From assembly GCA_003427395.1 (NCBI GenBank), contig BFEA01000285.1, positions 716,715 through 740,010 of the forward strand: 23,296 nt of DNA, in the 5' to 3' direction. Below are positions 18,151-23,296 of this stretch, one piece after another. This DNA comes from Chara braunii (Eukaryota > Streptophyta > Charophyceae > Charales > Characeae). The position numbers were made by a program, and so were the translations under genes. Numbering within the stretch: position 1 is the first letter of the stretch; each line of letters opens with the position of its first letter. The notes below the pieces were generated by a model, which saw only the letters and a list, made by a program, of their open reading frames with translations, was not told the DNA's origin and did not search any database.

Positions 18151-18317
18151 AGTCGAGATTAAACGGCGGTTGCAGGACTTGCGCTCTCTTGCGAAGTGCG
18201 AATCTATTCTCACTTATCGAACCACATGAATGACGTATGGAAAATAAGTCGAAATTCAACCGCAGTTATAAAATTTGCGCTCTCTTGCGAAGTACGAATC
18301 TATTCCTAGTTATCGAA
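18151..18317. repeat. Direct repeat, 96-bp spacing, between ORF-3 and ORF-4, unit 2
   Basis: Copies at 18151-18222 and 18247-18317, matching 5631 and 5727 in unit 1. They hold GAAGTRCGAATCTATTC. Confidence 0.7.
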
Positions 18318-18432
18318 CCCTTGCGTGCATCCGATAAGATCGTGTATTTGTTTTTTATGCACTTGGTTCTTTTTTATCCACCGGGGAGAATCGCAACTGA
18401 CGCGCTTCCTTGCGTTTCTCCGCTGATGCAGA

Positions 18433-19341
18433 ATGGATGTCGATACTTCATCGCAGAGTTGGAACTCCTCAGCGTCAAACATCGATCTGATCATTTTGTC
18501 AAAGAATATTTGGGAGGACATTGGGCGTTCTGGTGTGGACCATGACTACCTGCACCTCGAAAATGATGTTGCCCCCAACGGGGAAATCCCTTTGTGGCAA
18601 GGTGCGGAAGAAAGACCCCTTCGGATTTTCCGTGATAAAGGGTCGAACTTTTGGTACCTGTACACTTTGATGAAGGATGTACAGGCATGCCCTATCGGGT
18701 TGGAATCACTTCTGGAGAGGGAACCCATCGAAGAGGAACCCGTCCGAACTTCTGAGATGGTGGAAGCATGGCACATTCTATGTGAAAAACTAAAATGGGC
18801 GTCATCGGACAAGTTGTATCAAAAACTTTGTGCCTGGTTTTGCCTCGGGAAACCGACGACGTCGACGCCGGTAATTATAGACTACTTCGGTTGAGTGAGG
18901 GTGTGTAATCGTGGCACCGCCGTCGTAACGCTCTTCACTGCTGTGAAGGTGGACGGTCGAAGAATAAGAGTTATTTTCTTCGCAAGGGAGGAATTTCATG
19001 GTGTGAAACTCACTTCATTTCAAGCGCTTCACACATTTGGGCTTACTGGTTCCCTTGCCCAGTTCAAAAATAGGCCAGCCATAGATCCTGCACTCAAGGA
19101 AGAGCTAGATTTGAGAGTTGACTGCTTGGTGCACCAGCAACTCCACTACCTCTTTGATCGCTGTGACAAAATAAATTTCACAGTTGAAGATAGGGACAAC
19201 GAATTGCAATTTGTTCACCGTCGTATGCATTATTCAGCCTCCGGACCTTAGGATGTGACACTGCGCAACGGGAAGACGAAATATGTGTGCGACTGCCCTT
19301 ACTGCGATGCTGGACATCTACATCCTTACTACCGGCGTTAA
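18433..19341 (+). pseudogene. ORF-4 copy, unit 2; unknown 302-aa protein with two in-frame stops
   Basis: ATG 18433 to TAA 19339-19341 is one uninterrupted frame of 303 codons except for TGA 18892-18894 (CGA in unit 1) and TAG 19249-19251. Order: MDVDTSSQS acidic/Ser-rich start, DLIILSKNIWEDI (18-30), DVAPNGEIP (45-53), FWYLY (73-77), acidic REPIEEEP (96-103), EAWHILC (111-117), AWFCLGKP (134-141), VDGR (173-176), RVDCLVH, and a CDCPYC...GH tail (286-302). The tail could bind a metal ion. This is the most complete copy of the family in the window. Nothing in it matches a domain I know. Confidence 0.6.
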
Positions 19342-19378
19342 ACTTAGACTATGCTTACATCCGATTGATTTTTATTGA

Positions 19379-19576
19379 ATACGAACGACAGTTGTTGCCC
19401 CAACTGAGAACGTTTATGGTTAAAAGTGGTTTCGCAACATTGGGCTTCCCAGATAGCGCTACCTTCCGGTCCCTGAAGATGATGACAGTCCGTCGTTCTA
19501 CGAACAGAAGGTGATGACAGCCCACCGTTCTGGGGAAACCGTTATCCATTCCAAATTTGTAACTCGAACAATTTGA
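19379..19576 (+). pseudogene. ORF-5 fragment, unit 2; two extra stops
   Basis: Same frame and end (TGA 19574-19576) as ORF-5 in unit 1, but with TAA 19421-19423 and a second stop soon after (KYRYL in unit 1 reads with a stop here). Residues such as NIGLP and PEDDDSPS are kept. Confidence 0.35.
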
Positions 19577-19749
19577 ATGAAATTTTAAGAGATAGACTAG
19601 AGCGCGACTTGCCGAATAACAAAGCAGATCTCTAGACTCGATTTGCCGAACCAAGTCCTTTTAGTCGAGTTCGATATAGCCGAGCTCAACGACGAGAATC
19701 GCGGGAGGCAACTCGAAGACTGCACATACTGCTACCATGGAGATCATAG
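19576..19749 (+). pseudogene. ORF-6 fragment, unit 2; one internal stop
   Basis: The frame keeps LRD, RDLPN, EPSPF, RVR and REATRRLH, has one internal TAG near 19632, and ends at TAG 19747-19749. It starts at the last base of the ORF-5 stop codon. Confidence 0.35.
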
Positions 19750-19995
19750 TAACTATTGTCACACGACATATGATACGAAAATACTCATCGTCTCAGGATA
19801 TTCGGATTCCATATGCGAATAGACTCGCATTTATCACCTCATGCCTTCGACAATGGGTCCGGCCCTATCACGCTGGAGACATCGTATCGGGCTTGGATGA
19901 GCTTCTGTGTGGGACTTGTGTAGGCAGGTGAATATCGTGTCGGACTTGGATGAACTTTTCTCTAATGTAAAACTTTGGCAGAAATAAGCGTTTGT

Positions 19996-20295
19996 CTAGG
20001 TCTTCGGCTTGAAGCAGCGTTTGTGTACGATTTCGGTTGAACTTGTGTTCGCCATATTCGTATTTGAGGCATGGCTTGTTTGTAGTGTAATGTCGGACTT
20101 TTCGGCTTGTGTTGGACTTCGGTTGAGGTTGTATTCGACATATTCGTTTTTGAGGTAGGGGTTGTGTTTTCGTGGCTTTGACGACGAGGGCGTGTTATGT
20201 AGACTGTAGGGAAGCGTCTTGTGTAGATGAGGGCGTGTCATATAAGACTGTACGGCGTCGGTGTACAGCTTGATTTTTCCAGAAGATATCCACAT
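19996..20295 (-). CDS. Conserved minus-strand 99-codon frame, unit 3 (uncertain)
   Basis: Equivalent of 15250-15567. It starts at the same ATG and reads through without stops. Weak evidence, for the reasons given there. Confidence 0.2.
   Translation of the reverse strand: MWISSGKIKLYTDAVQSYMTRPHLHKTLPYSLHNTPSSSKPRKHNPYLKNEYVEYNLNRSPTQAEKSDITLQTSHASNTNMANTSSTEIVHKRCFKPKT
20029..20170. repeat. 86-bp-spaced direct repeat, unit 3
   Basis: Starts at 20029 and 20115. Equivalent of 15301-15440. Confidence 0.7.
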
Positions 20296-20368
20296 TCACG
20301 TGTTGTGTAGACGAGGGCGTAGGTCATTCGTCTTCTCCTCTCGGTTCCATGTACTTTACGACCTGGGT

Positions 20369-20595
20369 TTGAATGATTTTTAGAAACCCTACATGTACCT
20401 TAGAATGTGTTCTTCAATGATTTTTGGAAAGTCTCCATATACTTTGTGATTTTTGGAAAGCCTCTGTGTACTTTCCAATGTAGGATTCAATGATTTTTTG
20501 CATTGAACGATTTTTGGAAACGCCTCTGTGTACTTTGCAATTTGCGATTGAATGATTTTTTGCATTGAATAATTTTTGGAAGCTCTCCGTGTGGT
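20369..20595. repeat. 62-bp imperfect tandem repeats, unit 3
   Basis: Equivalent of 3119-3345 and 15640-15866. Confidence 0.8.
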
Positions 20596-20645
20596 GTACA
20601 ACTTGACCTTTGGCAAACACTAGGCAACTTGCAGGTCTTTCCATG

Positions 20646-21080
20646 TCGATGTTTGCGATGAAAAGAGTTAATTATATGAATGGATGTTATGTATGTTGTC
20701 CATGCATAGATTTGATAACCTTTTGCACCCGCGAATATACAAATGACGAGCCAACGTCCATATTAAATCACCACGCTGATGGTGTGGGCACCTAGGTCTC
20801 CATCTAAGTGCGAGTTCACTCGCACTTGTGGGGTGAATCCCGAGCAATCCACTAAAGTGAGAGTCCATCTAACTGCAATGACAAGACTGAATGTTACGAA
20901 TCTATATTATGTATTTATCCATGCAAAGATGTGATGACATTTTCATTCGGGAATAGACAAATGACAACCCAGTGTCCATATTAAATCACCACGTTGATGG
21001 TATGCACACCTAGCTCTCCATCTAAGTGCGAGTTCACTCGCACTTGTGGTGTGAACCCCGAGTAATCCACTTAAGTGAGA
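20646..21080. repeat. 218-220 bp tandem pair, unit 3
   Basis: Copies at about 20646-20865 and 20869-21080. This unit holds the intact palindromes. Confidence 0.8.
20806..20827. promoter_or_regulatory. Perfect palindrome AAGTGCGAG-TTCA-CTCGCACTT
   Basis: 9-bp arms around TTCA. A second perfect copy lies at 21024-21045 in the next 218-bp repeat. It could be a protein-binding site or a hairpin upstream of the ORFs. The function is not shown. Confidence 0.6.
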
Positions 21081-21145
21081 CTTTACTCGCACTTTGTTTG
21101 TATCACATTAAGCAGAAACAACCACCAACCTAGCCCCAGTTGTGA

Positions 21146-21412
21146 TTGAGCAACAAAGACTACCCAACAACTGATAACCTACGGGACTTGGAGTTCAATT
21201 GTGTTTTTGGAGTCCGAAACTCTACTCGAAACAGATCCAGGTCCGACAGGAAGGGCCACCACAGACCTCGAACAAGTTGTTTTCGCAATGACTCCAAGCA
21301 ATTTGACTTAAAAGATTTTATTTTTTTCAGGCGGAAACGTTCTTGTGATTTTCATTCGCGTTATGTAGAAACCTTTGATGAGGACCTTGTGAATGTACAG
21401 AACGGGATGTGA
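21146..21412 (+). CDS. Conserved 88-codon frame upstream of ORF-1, unit 3 (uncertain)
   Basis: Equivalent of 16412-16684, open to TGA 21410-21412, ending YVETFDEDLVNVQNGM. Arg-rich centre. TTTTTTTCAGG near 21323-21331 resembles a splice acceptor. Confidence 0.3.
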   Translation: MSNKDYPTTDNLRDLEFNCVFGVRNSTRNRSRSDRKGHHRPRTSCFRNDSKQFDLKDFIFFRRKRSCDFHSRYVETFDEDLVNVQNGM

Positions 21413-21453
21413 CGACTGAGTGTTGGCCTCACCAGGGGAGTTATTATTTGCCA

Positions 21454-21644
21454 ACTTTATTTACGAGTGTCTACATGTCTGTATGTATCGTGTATGAGTG
21501 TGTGATGTGTAGATTGCATAATATCGTCGAGAACGTCGACAAGCATCANACTTTATTTACGAGTGTCTACATGTCTGTATGTATCGTGTATGAGTGTGTG
21601 ATGTGTAGATTGCATAATATCGTCGAGAACGTCGACAAGCATCA
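21454..21644. other. Assembly join: N flanked by identical 95-bp copies
   Basis: 21454-21548 and 21550-21644 are identical and are separated by a single N at 21549. Units 1 and 2 have this segment once. The simplest reading is two contig ends that overlap but were not merged, so the duplication is probably false. Confidence 0.9.
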
Positions 21645-21646
21645 AC

Positions 21647-21915
21647 ATGAGTCTCGAGACGTACCTGCGCTTAACCAAACCGTTCCCTCTTTGTGCGAAA
21701 TCGGTGCGGCATTGTACCGGTTATATGTGGATCCACGAATCAACCAGAGACGACTTCGAAGAGGACTCATGGATGACCGTTGTCCCCTACATGAACCAAT
21801 ATCTTGACGAATGGAATAATAGCAATTGGAACGCGATGGAGTGTATTTGCCCTTGGGCAAACCATTAAAAGTTCGTCAATATGTTAGAGTTCGGGAACCT
21901 TATTACACTGCATGA
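21647..21915 (+). pseudogene. ORF-1 copy, unit 3; one-base deletion
   Basis: Open from ATG 21647 through 74 codons without the internal stops of units 1 and 2 (DSWMTVVPYM and LDEWNNSNW both read through). A lost C near 21851 shifts the frame, giving a stop at 21866-21868. With the shift, the original end (TGA 21913-21915) is in the frame of ORF-2. It is the least damaged copy of ORF-1. Confidence 0.45.
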
Positions 21916-21945
21916 TGGTGTCCTCAAGCCCAGTTCCTGACCCGT

Positions 21946-22593
21946 ATGTGTAAATCACTCCGCTCCCTTAGCCGCTTGAGCAGTCGCCTCGACTGCGAGT
22001 ACATCACGTCTTCGCCACAAACTTGGGAAAGTTCGCAGAAGCAAGAGTTGGTGGACTGCGCTCCTCATTGTTCATTCTTGGAGCAGTACGGACCCTGTTG
22101 CCCATGGATTTCTCCACAAGCTGTGTCATTCTGTTGTGTCCAGTTGACTACTAAGGGATGTGCTTTCGCCAGAGTGTTATGTGTGGCTTTTTCAAACGAA
22201 AGTAGGAAACTCGTGGATGCAGCTGTACGTGTATCACGGAACGAGTTGGTACTTCAGGGGTCCAAGTTCGTGGCGTTGCAGTATAGCCGCGGTGTAGATG
22301 GGCGGATAGATGTGGTGAGAGTAAGTCTGGTCAAAGATTTTTCATTATGGCGTGAGGTGGAAGAGAAAGTATCCGCCATACGAGACTGTATCGAAAATTC
22401 CTTAGCACGACCAAGAGGGTTTGTTAGGATGAAATACATGTCCGTATTTTCGGAGAGTGCAACAGTCGAGAAACCACAGATTCACGTATATGGATCATCT
22501 ATGAATGTTATGTATGGCTTCGGTTCACGCCCTCGTCCGTGGGAAACCCCATTTGTCACAAGATTTAGACGGGTTGTCAGACTTTGTGTTTAA
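21946..22593 (+). CDS. ORF-2, intact unknown 215-aa Cys-rich protein
   Basis: An uninterrupted frame from ATG 21946 to TAA 22591-22593, the longest plausible coding frame in the window. Residues 1-14 (SLRSLSRLSSR) are also encoded in units 1 and 2, where the frame is then cut by the junction to ORF-3. Twelve Cys residues lie mostly in the first 80 residues, including CC pairs at 51-52 and 63-64. VDGR (117-120) is followed by an alternating hydrophobic stretch, as after VDGR in ORF-3/4, so a distant relation is possible. No signal peptide or membrane segment is obvious. The frame is separated from ORF-1 by one TGA. The family is not recognised. The start could lie further upstream if an intron is present. 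Confidence 0.5.
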   Translation: MCKSLRSLSRLSSRLDCEYITSSPQTWESSQKQELVDCAPHCSFLEQYGPCCPWISPQAVSFCCVQLTTKGCAFARVLCVAFSNESRKLVDAAVRVSRNELVLQGSKFVALQYSRGVDGRIDVVRVSLVKDFSLWREVEEKVSAIRDCIENSLARPRGFVRMKYMSVFSESATVEKPQIHVYGSSMNVMYGFGSRPRPWETPFVTRFRRVVRLCV

Positions 22594-22686
22594 GGGAAAA
22601 AGAGTGAAAATATAATCTTAGCGGATATACTACTATTTTTTATCCGATTGGTCTTCGATGAAAAGATGCTCATGTCAAGGAGGAGA
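22594..22686. other. Short spacer after ORF-2
   Basis: AT-rich spacer with no repeat match in the other units and no coding signal. Confidence 0.4.
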
Positions 22687-22905
22687 TCGATGTTTGAGAT
22701 GACAAGATTGAATGTTACAAATCTATGTTATGGATTTGTCTATGCAAAAATTTGATGACATTTTCATCCGGGAATATATAGATGACAAGCCAGCGTCCAT
22801 ATTAAATCACCATGCTAATGGTGTGCGCACCTAGTTCTCCATCTGAGTGAGAGTTCACTCGCATTTGTGGTATGTACCCCGAGCAAATCCGCTTAAGTGA
22901 GAGTT
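22687..22905. repeat. Additional copy of the 218-bp intergenic repeat
   Basis: TCGATGTTTGAGATGACAAG and TCCATATTAAATCACCATGC match the second repeat of the pair in units 1-3. It marks the start of another, rearranged array unit. Confidence 0.8.
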
Positions 22906-22950
22906 CACTCGCACTTTGCTTATATCCCATTCAACAGAAACGAACCTGTG

Positions 22951-23296
22951 GGACCTGGAGTTCAATTCTGTTTTTGGAGTGCGAAACTCTGCTCGAAACA
23001 GATCCAGATCCAACAGGAAGGCCCACCACAGCCCACAAACCTAGCCCCAGTTGCGATTAAGCATCAAAAACTGCCTAGCAACTGATAACATGCGAGATCT
23101 GGAGTTCAATTATGTTTGTGGAGTGCGAAACTCTGCTCGAAACAGATCCACGTACAACAGGAAGGTCCACCACAGTCCCACAAACCTATGCCCCAGTTGC
23201 GATTAAGCATCAAAGACTGTCCAACAATTGATAACCTGCGGGACCTGGAGTTCAATTCTGTTTGTGGAGTGCGAAACTCTGCTCGAAACAGATCCA
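22951..23296. repeat. 145-bp tandem repeat, 2.4 copies, running off the window
   Basis: GGAGTTCAATT starts at 22957, 23101 and 23247. Each copy contains GCGAAACTCTGCTCGAAACA. Units 1-3 have this segment once (for example 3947-4010), so it has been amplified here. Confidence 0.9.

Larger units (their letters stand above)
15035..19763 (+). repeat. Gene-array unit 2, the complete unit (period 4728 bp)
   Basis: CGATATATGATACG at 15036 recurs as CGACATATGATACG at 19764. Downstream anchors keep the same spacing (15570 and 20298). It contains 86-bp-spaced repeats, 62-bp repeats, the 218-bp pair and ORF-1, -3, -4, -5 and -6. Confidence 0.93.
19764..21987 (+). repeat. Gene-array unit 3, first half
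   Basis: Follows unit 2 with no gap and stays colinear (4728-bp offset) until the duplicated, N-containing segment. Similarity to units 1 and 2 ends at CAGTCGC (21981-21987; 17159-17165 in unit 2). There unit 3 continues into ORF-2, and units 1 and 2 continue into ORF-3. Confidence 0.9.

Noticed and set aside
1-23296. tRNA, rRNA or other known structured RNA genes
   Set aside because: No cloverleaf with A/B boxes and no recognisable rRNA segment was found by eye. The hairpin trains do not match any RNA family I know.

Overview
The window looks like repeat-rich nuclear DNA from a eukaryote, most likely a plant. There are no prokaryotic operons, no ribosome-binding-site-led gene strings and no RNA genes that I can recognise. 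There are (AC)n and (GA)n tracts, several levels of tandem repeats, a strong TATA box followed by AATAAA signals, and short coding remnants full of stop codons. The plant assignment is an inference from the style of the mobile-element sequence and is not secure.

Layout. (1) 1-3048 is foreign to the array beside it: a 91-bp tandem repeat, a purine tract, a train of strong hairpins (635-1783) and a pyrimidine-rich stretch that ends in a hairpin plus CGACA. (2) 3049-7245 is unit 1 of a tandem array. (3) 7246-15034 is a 7.8-kb insertion at the unit 1/unit 2 boundary. It holds a TATA box, no convincing gene and at least four families of hairpin-forming repeats. (4) 15035-19763 is unit 2, the only full-length unit (period 4728 bp). 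(5) 19764-21987 is the first half of unit 3. After it the sequence switches to an open 215-codon ORF (21946-22593). (6) 22687-23296 returns to the intergenic repeats of the array, expanded as a 145-bp tandem repeat.

Each array unit carries, on the + strand, a string of small ORFs: ORF-1 (about 90 codons), ORF-3 (252 codons), ORF-4 (303 codons) and ORF-5/6 (about 65 and 57 codons). ORF-3 and ORF-4 are clear paralogues with a shared core (FWYLY, LGKP, VDGR, RVDCLVH, and a Cys/His tail). ORF-1 shares a weaker part of it. I do not recognise the family. Each copy is broken by only one to three lesions, and these differ between units, so the frames seem to have been open when the array was duplicated.

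The most unusual signal is structural. The insertion, and independently the left foreign block, contain families of repeats in which a loop or a position is conserved while the flanking stem changes on both sides and stays complementary. The clearest family has the loop CCTRAACTTAYAGAA (9846-10670).
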